A stretch of DNA of 58,444 bases from the NCBI GenBank assembly GCA_021414105.1, contig JAIOPB010000062.1, positions 1 through 58,444 of the forward strand, in the 5' to 3' direction. Within the stretch, counting starts at the first letter, position 1; every line of letters starts with the position of its first letter. The notes beneath the pieces are model-generated. The model was given only the letters and a program-made list of their open reading frames with translations. It searched no databases and was not told where the DNA came from. This DNA is from Nitrosarchaeum sp. Lineage in GTDB: Archaea > Thermoproteota > Nitrososphaeria > Nitrososphaerales > Nitrosopumilaceae. Of this stretch, positions 1-8,856 are shown piece after piece. The translations under genes and the position numbers were made by a program.

Positions 1-297
1 GGTGATATGTCATCTGCAATCAATGTCTTATTTGATCTTGATTTGCAAAAATTAATGGGAAAAATTTGGAAACAAAAATCAGACACAATGATTATCCTAG
101 TTTTTTCAAATACTGAAGAAGGACTCAACTTTTTTGCAGAATCTATAAACTCAATTAAGGAAAAGTTGGGAAAACGAATACGTTTAGCGCTATGTGGAAA
201 AGTTGGAAAAAAGACAAAAATCAATTCAGATTTACTATCTGAAAAATTTGAAGATGTTATTCAATGGTCTGAAACTGTCTCTGAAAGTTCAAAGTAA
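1..297 (+). CDS. Hypothetical protein, 5' end cut by the window edge
   Basis: The reading frame is open from base 1, and the first ATG (base 7) directly abuts a GGTGAT with no spacing, so that ATG is probably internal and the gene probably begins outside the window. The visible 98 codons give a small mixed alpha/beta segment ending in SSK. I recognise no domain. The gene ends a few bases before the convergent tRNA-Ile. If the ATG at 7 were the true start the protein would have 96 residues. Confidence 0.55.
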   Translation, partial: GDMSSAINVLFDLDLQKLMGKIWKQKSDTMIILVFSNTEEGLNFFAESINSIKEKLGKRIRLALCGKVGKKTKINSDLLSEKFEDVIQWSETVSESSK

Positions 298-303
298 TTA
301 AAA

Positions 304-378
304 TGGGCCCGATGTGATTCGAACACATGACCTTTCGATTATCAGTCGAACGCTCCAGCCAAGCTGAGCTACGAGCCC
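304..378 (-). tRNA. tRNA-Ile (GAT anticodon)
   Basis: On the minus strand the sequence folds as a complete 75-base tRNA: 7-bp acceptor stem (GGGCTCG with CGGGCCC), D arm GCTC/GAGC, anticodon stem TTCGA/TCGAA with loop CTGATAA, variable AGGTC, T arm ATGTG/CACAT with loop TTCGAAT, discriminator A. The anticodon is GAT. No intron and no encoded CCA. Confidence 0.95.
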
Positions 379-412
379 ACAGCTAAATCCTCTTGACAGG
401 ACTCATTTAAGT

Positions 413-967
413 TTAATTTTCTTTCCACTTGATTGAGCACCCAATTGATGGGTCAAAATCTTTTTCAATTTTTTCTCCAGACAGTAATTTTTTTATGTTG
501 TTAATCATTGTCTTTTCTGTAGCTATATCATCTGGTTTCATGGCATTGTCGATTCTGCCATGAAATACTAGTTGTCTCTTGCTATTGAACAAGAAAGGAT
601 CTGGAGTGCATATTGCACCATATTTTTTTGCGATTTCTTGAGTATCGTCAACTAAATAATTAAATTTGAATCCCTTCTCTTTTGCTGTTTTTTTCATATT
701 TTCAAAACTATCTTCTGGATAATCTTTAGAATCATTACTGTTAATTCCTATTATTGCTATTTTATCGCCAAATTTTTCATACAACTCATTGAAAGCTTCT
801 GCTTTTGCCTTGACATATGGACAGTGGTTACAAATGAAAATAACTAGAATTCCTTGATAACTAGTGCAGTCATTTAATGTGTGTTTTTTATCATCAACAC
901 CTAAGAGATGAAAATCTGGTGCGATATCTCCTGTTTTTAATTTAATTTGTGATTCTAGGAGTACCAT
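413..967 (-). CDS. Thioredoxin-fold redoxin (AhpC/TSA-like)
   Basis: The 184-residue product is a cytosolic thioredoxin-fold protein of the AhpC/TSA-Redoxin type that is often called a thiol-disulfide oxidoreductase. The N-terminal part has the family's GDIAPDFHL and strand ILVIFICNHCP, with the CxxC pair at residues 46 and 49; CNHCPYVK is typical of this thioredoxin-like subfamily. A longer frame opens at 1027, but the ATG at 967 removes a non-conserved leader and sits near an A/T-rich box A-like run (about 981-994), so I prefer it. It likely acts in peroxide or disulfide reduction; the substrate is unknown. Confidence 0.85.
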   Translation of the reverse strand: MVLLESQIKLKTGDIAPDFHLLGVDDKKHTLNDCTSYQGILVIFICNHCPYVKAKAEAFNELYEKFGDKIAIIGINSNDSKDYPEDSFENMKKTAKEKGFKFNYLVDDTQEIAKKYGAICTPDPFLFNSKRQLVFHGRIDNAMKPDDIATEKTMINNIKKLLSGEKIEKDFDPSIGCSIKWKEN

Positions 968-1047
968 AAGTGATATTTTTTTTATACAAATAAAATTCTT
1001 GCCAAGAAGACAACAATTAAAATCCACAGATTATTTCTTCTTGATGT

Positions 1048-1121
1048 GGGCTGGTAGTATAGCCTGGTAGTATACCCGCCTTGCACGCGGGGGGTCATGG
1101 GTTCAAATCCCGTCCAGTCCA
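1048..1121 (+). tRNA. tRNA-Ala (TGC anticodon)
   Basis: A 74-base tRNA: acceptor GGGCTGG/CCAGTCC, D arm GTAT/GTAT, anticodon stem CCCGC/GCGGG with loop CTTGCAC (anticodon TGC), variable GGGTC, T arm ATGGG/CCCGT with loop TTCAAAT, discriminator A. The acceptor stem has the G3:U70 wobble (1050 with 1118), the hallmark identity element of alanine tRNAs. No intron. Confidence 0.96.
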
Positions 1122-1168
1122 CTTACGTTATACTCAGATCAATTCTGAATTTCAGATATCTGGATGGA

Positions 1169-1176
1169 TTTAAATA
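1169..1176 (+). promoter_or_regulatory. Box A (TATA) of the 35-residue miniprotein gene
   Basis: TTTAAATA lies 23-30 bases before the ATG at 1199, which is the right spacing for an archaeal TATA box driving a leaderless transcript. Confidence 0.5.
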
Positions 1177-1198
1177 GGATAAGTTTAGGTTTTAATCT

Positions 1199-1306
1199 AT
1201 GACAAGCGCAGCTGATGCATGGCCGGTATGGATTCCACTCATTGTTGGATTGGCACCAGGTTTAGTTTACTGGTTGGCAATAACCGCAATGAAGAAAAGA
1301 CGATAA
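1199..1306 (+). CDS. Single-pass membrane miniprotein, 35 residues
   Basis: A short frame encodes a 35-residue peptide beginning MTSAADAWPVW, followed by one hydrophobic helix (about residues 11-30) and the basic tail KKRR. The basic end suggests the C terminus faces the cytoplasm. The ATG sits at the expected transcription start for the upstream TTTAAATA box, and poly-T follows the stop, so it looks like a self-contained gene. Function unknown. Confidence 0.6.
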   Translation: MTSAADAWPVWIPLIVGLAPGLVYWLAITAMKKRR

Positions 1307-1432
1307 AATTTACATTTTTTTAACTTCTTTTTATTATTGATTATGTAGTGCTAACTGGGTTAAACGTTGTTACCTTTCTTGTTCACTATATCATATGTTG
1401 CACAAAATTAGTCTCTAATCAATAAAATTCGC

Positions 1433-2512
1433 ATGAAGAAAATTATTCTTAGCATATTTTTGATTCTGATTTTATTTCCAATTTCCTCTGGATTTTCTGC
1501 AGAGTATTATGATAATCCACCTACTTTATCTGCAGTTCTTACAAGCGATTCTCCATTTGTTTACCAAGATGATGAAGGATACACTGTGGTTGTAGGTGCA
1601 GTTGAAAATACTAGTACTCTTACTTCAATTACAGATGTACGTGTACATGTAAATTTTTATGATGATGTTAGTACTGAACCTCTAGAAATTATTGAAGGTG
1701 GAACTATCTTGGAAGTTATTCCTCCTCTTGGAAAATCTCCTTATATGATCAGAACAAATTCTTCAAATGCTGACATAACTCAAGTGTCTGTTTCTCTTGA
1801 TGGATTCAATTCATCTCCTTCAAAATCAAAGCAATTAACTGTGGAATTAAGTGATATTGTCTTAGATGACACTCTTCACTTTTCAGGAGTCTTAAAAAAT
1901 GGTGCCGCTCCAATAAATAATACTAATGTCTATCTTGCTTTCTACGATAATTTTGATCCTCCTAGAATAGTAGGAGTATCTACCATACCAATTGGCGCTG
2001 TCAAATCAAATGAAATGATAAATTTTAATTTCAATGAAAAAATTCAAACAAGTTTTGTTGGGTTTCCTGTAGGTTTTCTTTTATTTTCTGAATCCGATGT
2101 ATTTTATTCTGATTCTGTTGATGTAAAAATTCCTAAATCAGACATAACGACAAGATTGGTTACTATCTCTGATGTATCTGTACTTGATTCTCAAGGAAAA
2201 CCACTTTCAGAAATTAATGTAGGTTCAACAGTGAAAATACAGAGCAAGGCTTGGATTCAATTTTCAGCAGATCAAAAATCTAATGAAACACCATATAGTT
2301 ACTATGTTCAAGTTAAACAATCTGGTAAAACTCCATTTGTAGAATTTATAGGAAAATATGATGGACGTTATATTGGGGCTGGTAGTCAATCTCAATCCAT
2401 AGACTGGATTCCTGAAAACGATGGCTTGTTTTTTATTGAAACGTTTGTTTGGGATAGAAACAATATTCCAATAGCTAATCAAGGACCTGTAGTGCTAGTA
2501 GTAGTAAAATAG
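1433..2512 (+). CDS. Secreted or surface beta-sandwich protein
   Basis: 359 residues with a clear signal peptide (MKKIILSIFLILILFPIS, cleavage probably after FSA near residue 23). The rest is rich in beta-strand, Thr, Ser and Asn, without transmembrane segments; two regions read like FxLYD/CARDB-type beta-sandwiches (about 35-130 and 135-235), followed by a third segment to the end. This is typical of extracellular proteins of marine Thaumarchaeota. No catalytic motif is visible. It is a lone gene before coaD with a 34-base gap. Role in the envelope is inference. Confidence 0.75.
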   Translation: MKKIILSIFLILILFPISSGFSAEYYDNPPTLSAVLTSDSPFVYQDDEGYTVVVGAVENTSTLTSITDVRVHVNFYDDVSTEPLEIIEGGTILEVIPPLGKSPYMIRTNSSNADITQVSVSLDGFNSSPSKSKQLTVELSDIVLDDTLHFSGVLKNGAAPINNTNVYLAFYDNFDPPRIVGVSTIPIGAVKSNEMINFNFNEKIQTSFVGFPVGFLLFSESDVFYSDSVDVKIPKSDITTRLVTISDVSVLDSQGKPLSEINVGSTVKIQSKAWIQFSADQKSNETPYSYYVQVKQSGKTPFVEFIGKYDGRYIGAGSQSQSIDWIPENDGLFFIETFVWDRNNIPIANQGPVVLVVVK

Positions 2513-2546
2513 TAGATTTATCTTCACATCTTTCTATCTGATAGTA

Positions 2547-3020
2547 ATGTCTGAATTTGTTCTTGTTGCAATGGGGGGAACTTTTGATATTATTCACAAG
2601 GGTCATCTTACATTACTTTCAAAAGCATTTTCACTTTCATCAAAAGTAATCATTGGATTAACAAGTGATGAATTAGCAGAAAAAAGAGGAAAAAAAACTC
2701 TGAATAGCTATGAAAAAAGATTTGCAACATTAATGAGTACGATTAAAACAAATTTCCCAAACCGAGCCTTTCAAATTAGTAAACTGGACAACGATTTTGG
2801 TCCTGCTGTTTTAGAAGAAAATGTACAGGCTCTGATTGTAAGTGATGAGACTGGTAATAAAGGAGAAATTTTAAATCAACTTCGTGCAGAAAAAAATCTA
2901 TCTCCAGTCAAAATAGTGATAGTTCCAATGACTCTAGCACAAGACGGTACTAGAATTTCTACTACTAGAATAAAAAATTCAGAAATAGACGTAGAAGGTA
3001 ACTTATCATCAATTGACTAG
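2547..3020 (+). CDS. coaD: Phosphopantetheine adenylyltransferase (archaeal type)
   Basis: 157 residues of the nucleotidyltransferase superfamily. It joins 4'-phosphopantetheine and ATP to give dephospho-CoA, the penultimate step of coenzyme A synthesis. The nucleotide-binding signature GGTFDIIHKGH is at residues 10-20, with the HxGH motif, and the second signature ISTTRI is near residue 138. Length and layout match the archaeal/eukaryotic PPAT family rather than bacterial CoaD. It stands alone on the plus strand. Confidence 0.92.
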   Translation: MSEFVLVAMGGTFDIIHKGHLTLLSKAFSLSSKVIIGLTSDELAEKRGKKTLNSYEKRFATLMSTIKTNFPNRAFQISKLDNDFGPAVLEENVQALIVSDETGNKGEILNQLRAEKNLSPVKIVIVPMTLAQDGTRISTTRIKNSEIDVEGNLSSID

Positions 3021-3075
3021 AAGATTGTCTATGTTTGAGTAATCGTAATAAAACAATATTTTTTGATTCAGCCTT

Positions 3076-3405
3076 ATGGCAATCATAAACAATATGATGA
3101 AAAAACTCGATACGGATGTTTCAAACCTACAAGAGGGCTTACACCCTGAAAATCTTTCTTATTGGTATGATAAAATTATCAAAGAAACAATTGACATGGC
3201 TCCGCCATGGCTACAAGACAAGATCAAAGTTAAACAAGATCCTATCCTTACTATGAAATTCAATCTTGACATATCAAAACGAGCTGTTCGTTACTTTATG
3301 ATGGTAGTTGATAATAATTTAGACGACATGCCATATTCTACAAAACTCTATTTTCTTAAAGTTCAGGAAATAATGGGAACTGAAATGGATAAATCTCTAG
3401 TCTGA
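3076..3405 (+). CDS. Conserved hypothetical protein, 109 residues
   Basis: A small, mostly helical, soluble protein with no signal peptide, cysteine cluster or catalytic motif that I recognise. Notable stretches are NLSYWYDKII and APPWLQDKIKV in the middle and an amphipathic C-terminal helix. It starts at the ATG 56 bases after coaD. The frame is densely coding and lacks a competing frame, so the gene is probably real. Confidence 0.7.
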   Translation: MAIINNMMKKLDTDVSNLQEGLHPENLSYWYDKIIKETIDMAPPWLQDKIKVKQDPILTMKFNLDISKRAVRYFMMVVDNNLDDMPYSTKLYFLKVQEIMGTEMDKSLV

Positions 3406-3482
3406 TTTACAAATTTTTAATTTAGGCACAAATTCAAGCTCTAACTATCTATAACCAATAGTGTTGAATCTGTATAAGAAAA

Positions 3483-4199
3483 ATGGATCTATACAAAGCA
3501 AAATATTCTGACAAAAAATTTGATAGATATTCAAAATCTAAGCAAACTTCAAGCAGAAATTCTAGAGATGATGAACCTTTCCGATCTTACAGAAACTCCA
3601 GAGATGAAAGAAAACCCGAAATGCATACTGTGACATGTGGCGATTGTGGAGATGAATGTCAAATACCATTTGAACCAAAATTTAACCGACCTGTCTATTG
3701 CAGCGATTGTTTTCAAAAACATAAACCCCAAGAATCTGGTGACAGATATTCCAGAGATGAAAGACCATCACGAGATAGATATTCCAGAGATGAAAGAAGT
3801 TCAAGATCTAGTCAAGATGATTTTAGAACAAGTAAATTTAAAAGTGAAAAATTCCTAAAAAAGACAGAGAGTTTCTATTCTAATGGTTCTGAAAAGTTCT
3901 ATTCTTCTCTAAAAGAAAAATTATTTGAAATTCTAGGAGGTAAAACATGTTCTAGTTGTGGATTTAAAGACGAAAGAGCTTTAGGCTTTAATCATATTAA
4001 TGATGAAGACGCATTTGACAGTATACGCAGAGGAGGATTTGCGTCTTCATGGGGTAAATATATCTCTGAACCAGAATTGGCCAAGAAAGATTTGAGAGTT
4101 CTTTGTTTAAACTGTAATGAGATTAGACAACCACAAGCCAAAACTGAACCCAAAAAAGCAAAAACCCTGAATAAAAAAAGCAGATACTTTCCTAGATGA
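3483..4199 (+). CDS. Zinc-ribbon protein with an RS/RD-repeat linker
   Basis: 238 residues in three parts. Residues 1-45 are Arg/Ser/Asp-rich. Then comes a CxxCGxxC...CxxCF zinc ribbon (about 52-80, TCGDCGDECQIPF then VYCSDCF), which matches the CxxC-x17-CxxC domain often found in DksA-like or RNA-associated small proteins. A low-complexity linker follows with repeated YSRDER units (a 21-base DNA repeat at 3744-3764 and 3777-3797). The C-terminal part has another CSSCG...HIN...CLNC zinc cluster that resembles an HNH/zinc-ribbon. The RS/RD linker suggests nucleic-acid or ribosome binding; this is inference. Confidence 0.75.
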   Translation: MDLYKAKYSDKKFDRYSKSKQTSSRNSRDDEPFRSYRNSRDERKPEMHTVTCGDCGDECQIPFEPKFNRPVYCSDCFQKHKPQESGDRYSRDERPSRDRYSRDERSSRSSQDDFRTSKFKSEKFLKKTESFYSNGSEKFYSSLKEKLFEILGGKTCSSCGFKDERALGFNHINDEDAFDSIRRGGFASSWGKYISEPELAKKDLRVLCLNCNEIRQPQAKTEPKKAKTLNKKSRYFPR

Positions 4200-4234
4200 T
4201 CTAGTCAAAATCATTTTTGAGAATTTATTAACAC

Positions 4235-4244
4235 TTTAATTATA
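4235..4244 (+). promoter_or_regulatory. Box A before the 27-residue miniprotein
   Basis: TTTAATTATA is centred about 24 bases before the ATG at 4264, again consistent with a leaderless start. Confidence 0.4.
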
Positions 4245-4263
4245 ATAATTCCGTTTTAAAACT

Positions 4264-4347
4264 ATGGATAATGACTCTAAAGCATTAGGGATTAGTCTTA
4301 TTGTAATGGTTGGAATTGTTGCAATTTATACAATATTTTCAGGTTAA
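4264..4347 (+). CDS. Membrane miniprotein, 27 residues
   Basis: A short frame encodes 27 residues, with a polar N terminus (MDNDSKALG) and then a single hydrophobic helix to FSG. The start sits at the expected distance from a TATA-like box. Its stop is two bases from the end of the convergent gene. Nothing identifies its function, but the arrangement is like the membrane miniprotein at 1199. Confidence 0.5.
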   Translation: MDNDSKALGISLIVMVGIVAIYTIFSG

Positions 4348-4349
4348 TT

Positions 4350-4631
4350 TCATACCTTTACAATTTCTACATCTTGTCCAAAAATTACAGTGGACACTAT
4401 TTTGTGTTCTTTATCTATTACTGATTGAATAAAATCTGCCAATACCTCTACCTGTATTTCGTCTTTTAGAATAATACTATGAGCTGATTTGTCTTTTAAT
4501 GCAACAACTAATTCATTACCAACTATGTTTAAAATTGCCGTAATGAAAGTCTCGTTTGCATCTTTGATAAAAAGCAAACTAGATAGCTTTTGAGCCTCAT
4601 ATTTATCATCACAACTAACTCTTACTTTCAT
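4350..4631 (-). CDS. Conserved hypothetical protein, coupled to TrpRS gene
   Basis: 93 residues, soluble, alternating strand and helix, starting MKVRVSCDDKYEA. Its ATG overlaps the last 4 bases of trpS, so the two are co-transcribed and probably translationally coupled. Size and the opening strand-helix pattern recall the KEOPS dimerisation subunit Pcc1, but the conserved Pcc1 C-terminal LRxxLNSxLR pattern is not seen, so I do not name it. Confidence 0.65.
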   Translation of the reverse strand: MKVRVSCDDKYEAQKLSSLLFIKDANETFITAILNIVGNELVVALKDKSAHSIILKDEIQVEVLADFIQSVIDKEHKIVSTVIFGQDVEIVKV

Positions 4632-5740
4632 TTATTCTCAAAAAGAAATTGTTCTATCTGATCTTTTGCTTTTTCTCTTTTTACCTGATGAACTGCAAGA
4701 AATTCATTTATTTTTTCAATCAAAATTGCTTTTAATTCACCAGTCAACATCTTTCCTGATTTATAATCATCATGAATTGATTTCAATTTATTATCATCTG
4801 GCTCAAAAAATATTCTAAGATATTGATAAGACACATCGATATCTGGATTGCCACCAAGTTTTCTATGTTGTTCAATATCTGATTGACCGCCAGAAAATGC
4901 ATGTTTGTTAATTTTTTTCTTAACTGTATTTGGAGAATCCGTTGTGTAAATAGTCCCATTCTCATCTGAAGCTGACATTTTTCCTCCAGGTCCAGATAAT
5001 CCTGGAATCATAATGTTATGAATTAAGGCTGGTTTTGGTTTTCCAATTTTTGGAGCAACATCTCTAGTTAATCTAAAATGAGGATCTTGATCAACTCCTA
5101 AAGGAATCAAAACTGGTTTATCTTCAATAAAACATTGTGCAGATTGTAATGATGTGTAAAATATCATGCCAATATTTGTTTCATTTGTAAATCCAAATAC
5201 TGCCTTTGTGTTTGAAAAATTAATCTTTTTTGCTACTTGTGCCGCAATTGGATACAGTGTCTGAATATTTTTTGTATTGATTATTATCTTTGTATTATTT
5301 GGTTTAAAACCCAACGCAATAAAATCAAGTGCATTTTCATATGCAAATTTACTTGTATCTTCTAAAGTAAGATCCTGTTTTGAATAGAATTTTTCATCGT
5401 CTGTAAGTTGAAAGTACATATTTACACCAAATTTGTCTTGAAGCCATTTTGAAAATATCCATGGAACTAAATGGCCAATATGTGTATGACCTGACGGTCC
5501 TCTACCTGTATACAGGAAAAATTTTTTACCTTTTTCATAATCATCTAAGATTCTATTCAGTTCTCTGTGCGAAAAGAAAATACCTCTTCTTAACATAAAA
5601 TGGTCTTCACCTGTGATTTTTTTGATTCTCTTTAGCATTTCAGATGAGATTTTTTCGGTTCCAAATTTTTTGATTAATTTATCATAATCTATATCCCCTT
5701 CAACATGCCATGGAGTCACAATAAAGTCGTCAGCTGACAT
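4628..5740 (-). CDS. trpS: Tryptophanyl-tRNA synthetase
   Basis: 370 residues, class I aminoacyl-tRNA synthetase of the archaeal/eukaryotic TrpRS type, charging tRNA-Trp. The HIGH-type motif appears as GRGPSGHTHIGHL (residues 79-91) and the KMSKS loop as GKMSAS (near 257). The region IIINTKNIQ and the QIDQD-like block GVDQDPHFRLTRD are family-typical. The start ATG faces pheS across a 51-base divergent promoter region. Its tRNA substrate gene is at 13579-13730. Confidence 0.95.
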   Translation of the reverse strand: MSADDFIVTPWHVEGDIDYDKLIKKFGTEKISSEMLKRIKKITGEDHFMLRRGIFFSHRELNRILDDYEKGKKFFLYTGRGPSGHTHIGHLVPWIFSKWLQDKFGVNMYFQLTDDEKFYSKQDLTLEDTSKFAYENALDFIALGFKPNNTKIIINTKNIQTLYPIAAQVAKKINFSNTKAVFGFTNETNIGMIFYTSLQSAQCFIEDKPVLIPLGVDQDPHFRLTRDVAPKIGKPKPALIHNIMIPGLSGPGGKMSASDENGTIYTTDSPNTVKKKINKHAFSGGQSDIEQHRKLGGNPDIDVSYQYLRIFFEPDDNKLKSIHDDYKSGKMLTGELKAILIEKINEFLAVHQVKREKAKDQIEQFLFENK

Positions 5741-5761
5741 TCATTTTGACTTAGGTTAAGG

Positions 5762-5769
5762 TTTAAAAA
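5762..5769 (+). promoter_or_regulatory. Box A of pheST
   Basis: TTTAAAAA in the 51-base gap between divergent trpS and pheS, centred about 27 bases before the pheS ATG. Confidence 0.5.
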
Positions 5770-5791
5770 GTCTTTTTCAGTCTTTCTGCTG

Positions 5792-7183
5792 ATGTCACAA
5801 GTCTTTCATGAAATTGAAAAAAAAATCATCACCTCATTAAAAAATAATCCAAAACAAACTCCTGAAAACCTTGAAAAATCTACTAATTTATCACCTGATC
5901 AAATTCGAAGAGGAATAGAGTGGCTTAAACTAAAAGAATTAGCTATTGTGAATGAATCTCAAACCATTAACATATCCCTTGGGAAAAATGGATTGGAATC
6001 ATTTCACAAAGGATTACCTGAAAGGAGATTACTTGATTTACTAAAAAATGAATCAAAAAAATTACAAGATCTACAAAAAGAACTTGGTTCTATTTTTGGT
6101 CCTGCTATGGGCTTGGCAAGAAAAAATAATTGGGTAGATACATCTGAAGATAAAATCTTTCTAAAAAATTATCCTTCTGAACTTCCAGGAGAAAAGACTC
6201 TAAAACAAATTGGAGAAAATAAAATATCTAAAAGTGAAATTGACATAGATGATTTATCTGGTATTTTGAAAAGACCTGATTTTATAATTGAGGATATACT
6301 TAAAACAAAAGAAGTATCACTAACAGAAAATGCCAAATCAATTGAAATAACTACTGATTCATCAAGTGCAATTAATGTTGAATCCAAAGTACCAGATGTA
6401 TTTGTTGCAAGAACTCATCCTCTAAAAAATACAATTGATGAAATCCGTGAAATCTTTGTTACATTAGGTTTTACAGAAATTATTGGCAGCATGGCTCAAC
6501 CTAGCTTTTGGAATTTTGATGCATTGTTTACTCCACAGGATCATCCTGCAAGAGAGTTACAAGACACATTTTATCTTGACGGATTATCTGCAAAAAAAAT
6601 TGGAACTTCGGAACAAATTAGAAAAATTTCTGAATCTCACAAAAAAAGTTGGCGATATTATTGGGACATTAACGAAGCAAGAAAAATGGTTCTTCGAACA
6701 CATACAACATGTGTGACCATCAAACATCTTGCAGAAAATAAACCTGATGAGGCTAGAGTATTCTCACTTGGACGTGTATTTAGAAATGAAAAAGTAAGTT
6801 ACAAACATCTTGTGGAATTTAATCAGATTGAAGGTGTTGTAGTTGGAAAAAATGCAACTCTACGTGATTTAATGGGAATACAACGAGAATTTTATAGGCG
6901 AATTGGCATCACAAAAATAAAATTTTGGCCAACATTTTTCCCCTATACAGAACCATCTCTGCAAACAATGGTGTATAATGATAGATTAGAAAAGTGGGTA
7001 GAGCTATTTGGTATGGGAATTTTTAGACCCGAAGTAACAAAACCACTTGGAATAACTAAACCTGTTCTAGCTTGGGGTGGAGGTATTGAAAGAATTGCAA
7101 TGCTAAAGTATGGATTAGATGATGTTAGAGAATTTTACAACAATAATTTGAGCTGGTTGAGGAGTGCAACAAAATGCCAGTAG
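5792..7183 (+). CDS. pheS: Phenylalanyl-tRNA synthetase alpha subunit
   Basis: 463 residues. Residues 1-75 form the winged-helix tRNA-binding extension of archaeal/eukaryotic PheRS. The class II catalytic core occupies about 210-460: motif 2 around RVFRNEKVSYKHLVEFNQIE and motif 3 in AWGGGIERIAML near the C terminus. It acts as an alpha2-beta2 enzyme with the following gene. The start is leaderless-compatible with the TTTAAAAA box. The 3' end overlaps pheT by 10 bases. Confidence 0.96.
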   Translation: MSQVFHEIEKKIITSLKNNPKQTPENLEKSTNLSPDQIRRGIEWLKLKELAIVNESQTINISLGKNGLESFHKGLPERRLLDLLKNESKKLQDLQKELGSIFGPAMGLARKNNWVDTSEDKIFLKNYPSELPGEKTLKQIGENKISKSEIDIDDLSGILKRPDFIIEDILKTKEVSLTENAKSIEITTDSSSAINVESKVPDVFVARTHPLKNTIDEIREIFVTLGFTEIIGSMAQPSFWNFDALFTPQDHPARELQDTFYLDGLSAKKIGTSEQIRKISESHKKSWRYYWDINEARKMVLRTHTTCVTIKHLAENKPDEARVFSLGRVFRNEKVSYKHLVEFNQIEGVVVGKNATLRDLMGIQREFYRRIGITKIKFWPTFFPYTEPSLQTMVYNDRLEKWVELFGMGIFRPEVTKPLGITKPVLAWGGGIERIAMLKYGLDDVREFYNNNLSWLRSATKCQ

Positions 7184-8811
7184 TTGAATTATCTTATTCT
7201 AGACTTCAAAAATTACTTGGAAAAGTTTCAAAAAAACAAATTTCTGATTCACTTCCTTTTCTTGGGTTGGATATTGAATCTGAAGACAAAGATCTAGTTA
7301 GAGTGGAGTATAGCCCCAATAGACCTGATTATTCTACTGATTTAGGAATTGCACTTGGTTTACAGGGTTTGTTTGGAATTAAAACTGGAGCCATAAAATT
7401 AAACATCAAAAAATCAAATGATTATGTAATTCATGTAGAACCATCTGTAAGTAAAATCAGACCATTTGTAACTGGAATTATTGCAAAAAATGGCAGAATT
7501 GATGATACTATAATCAAACAACTGATGGCAATGCAAGAAGACCTTCATTTTGGAATTGGAAGAAAGAGAAAAAAATCTTCTATTGGAATTCATGATTTAG
7601 ATAAAATCTCTTTCCCATTGAGATACACCACTACTAAAAGAGATCACAGATTTGCACCATTAAATTCTGATAAGGAACTCACAATATCTGAAATTCTTGA
7701 TAATACTGATGTGGGCCAAGATTATGGAGCAATTCTTGGAAATTCTCCTCAAGTTCCGCTTATTTTAGATTCAAAAAAACAAACTGTGTCTTTTCCACCA
7801 ATAATTAATGCAGCAGTAACTACTGTTACAACAAAAACAAGAAACCTCTTTGTTGAAGTTACTGGGATTAACAAAGATGATGCAGAAGACATGCTTTCTG
7901 TTGTTGCAACCATACTTCAGACTGCTGGGTTTACTCTAGTATCCACAAAAATTTCTGGTGCTAAAAACACTTCACCAAAATTAGAACCAAAGAAAATACT
8001 GATTAATTCAGTTCTAATTAATCAAATGCTTGGATTGAATCTTACTAATTCTCAAATAATTTCTTCTCTTAAAAAGTCAAGATTGGATGCTACTTTAAAA
8101 GGAAAAAATATTGTTTGCAGTATTCCTTCATACCGTTTTGATATATTTGGTCAAATGGATTTAGTTGAAGAAGTTACCCTGGGCTATGGAATACAAAATT
8201 TAGAGCCTATTTTATCTCCGTCTCAAACTTTAGGGCAAACAAATCCAATATCAATAAAACTAAAATCACTTAGTCTGATAATGATTGGACTTGGATATAC
8301 TGAAGCACTGAATTCAAGCTTGACAAGTAAAAGAGTTCTCTATGAGATGACAAACAGAGAACCAATTAACATGATCTCAGTATTGGACTCAAAAAGTCAA
8401 GAACATACAATTTTACGAGATTCTATTCTTCCAGGGCTATTGGAAAATCTCTCCAGAAATATTCATACATCTTATCCTCAGAAATTATTTGAGACGGGAA
8501 CTATTTTTTCTCAAGGAAATCCAGTTGATGAAACAACTAGTTTTGCAGGAATCAGTGCACATCAGGATTCAACTTTTACTGAAATTAAGTCTATTTTACA
8601 ATCCGCGTTAAAAACTGGATTTGATCTAGACATTGAAACAAAAACCTTTTCGCATCCAATTTTTGAGGAAGGAAGAACAGCTTCGATTTCAGTTCATGGT
8701 AAGACAATTGGAATTATAGGAGAAATTAATTCAAAAACAATTGAAAACTACAAGATACGTGTTCCTGTAGTGGGATTTGAGATTTCTCTTTCCGGATTAA
8801 TATTTGACTGA
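7174..8811 (+). CDS. pheT: Phenylalanyl-tRNA synthetase beta subunit
   Basis: 545 residues, the short archaeal/eukaryotic form without the bacterial EMAP domain. B3/B4 (about 85-250) carries RKKSSIGIHDLD and the editing-domain strands; B5 (about 265-345) has the SYRFDIFGQMDLVEEV signature; the C-terminal class II-like but non-catalytic domain follows. The ATG lies inside the end of pheS, so translation is probably coupled. With PheS it charges tRNA-Phe. Confidence 0.95.
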   Translation: MPVVELSYSRLQKLLGKVSKKQISDSLPFLGLDIESEDKDLVRVEYSPNRPDYSTDLGIALGLQGLFGIKTGAIKLNIKKSNDYVIHVEPSVSKIRPFVTGIIAKNGRIDDTIIKQLMAMQEDLHFGIGRKRKKSSIGIHDLDKISFPLRYTTTKRDHRFAPLNSDKELTISEILDNTDVGQDYGAILGNSPQVPLILDSKKQTVSFPPIINAAVTTVTTKTRNLFVEVTGINKDDAEDMLSVVATILQTAGFTLVSTKISGAKNTSPKLEPKKILINSVLINQMLGLNLTNSQIISSLKKSRLDATLKGKNIVCSIPSYRFDIFGQMDLVEEVTLGYGIQNLEPILSPSQTLGQTNPISIKLKSLSLIMIGLGYTEALNSSLTSKRVLYEMTNREPINMISVLDSKSQEHTILRDSILPGLLENLSRNIHTSYPQKLFETGTIFSQGNPVDETTSFAGISAHQDSTFTEIKSILQSALKTGFDLDIETKTFSHPIFEEGRTASISVHGKTIGIIGEINSKTIENYKIRVPVVGFEISLSGLIFD

Positions 8812-8856
8812 GTTTTTTTGATAATTTTGTATTGAGCATCTCTGACTGTCTTTTTT

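Noticed and set aside
3637-3858. Reading frame inside the zinc-ribbon gene
   Set aside because: Frame-shifted shadow of 3483-4199, whose CxxC motifs establish the true frame.
4350-4631. KEOPS subunit Pcc1
   Set aside because: Size fits, but the conserved C-terminal pattern of Pcc1 is not visible.
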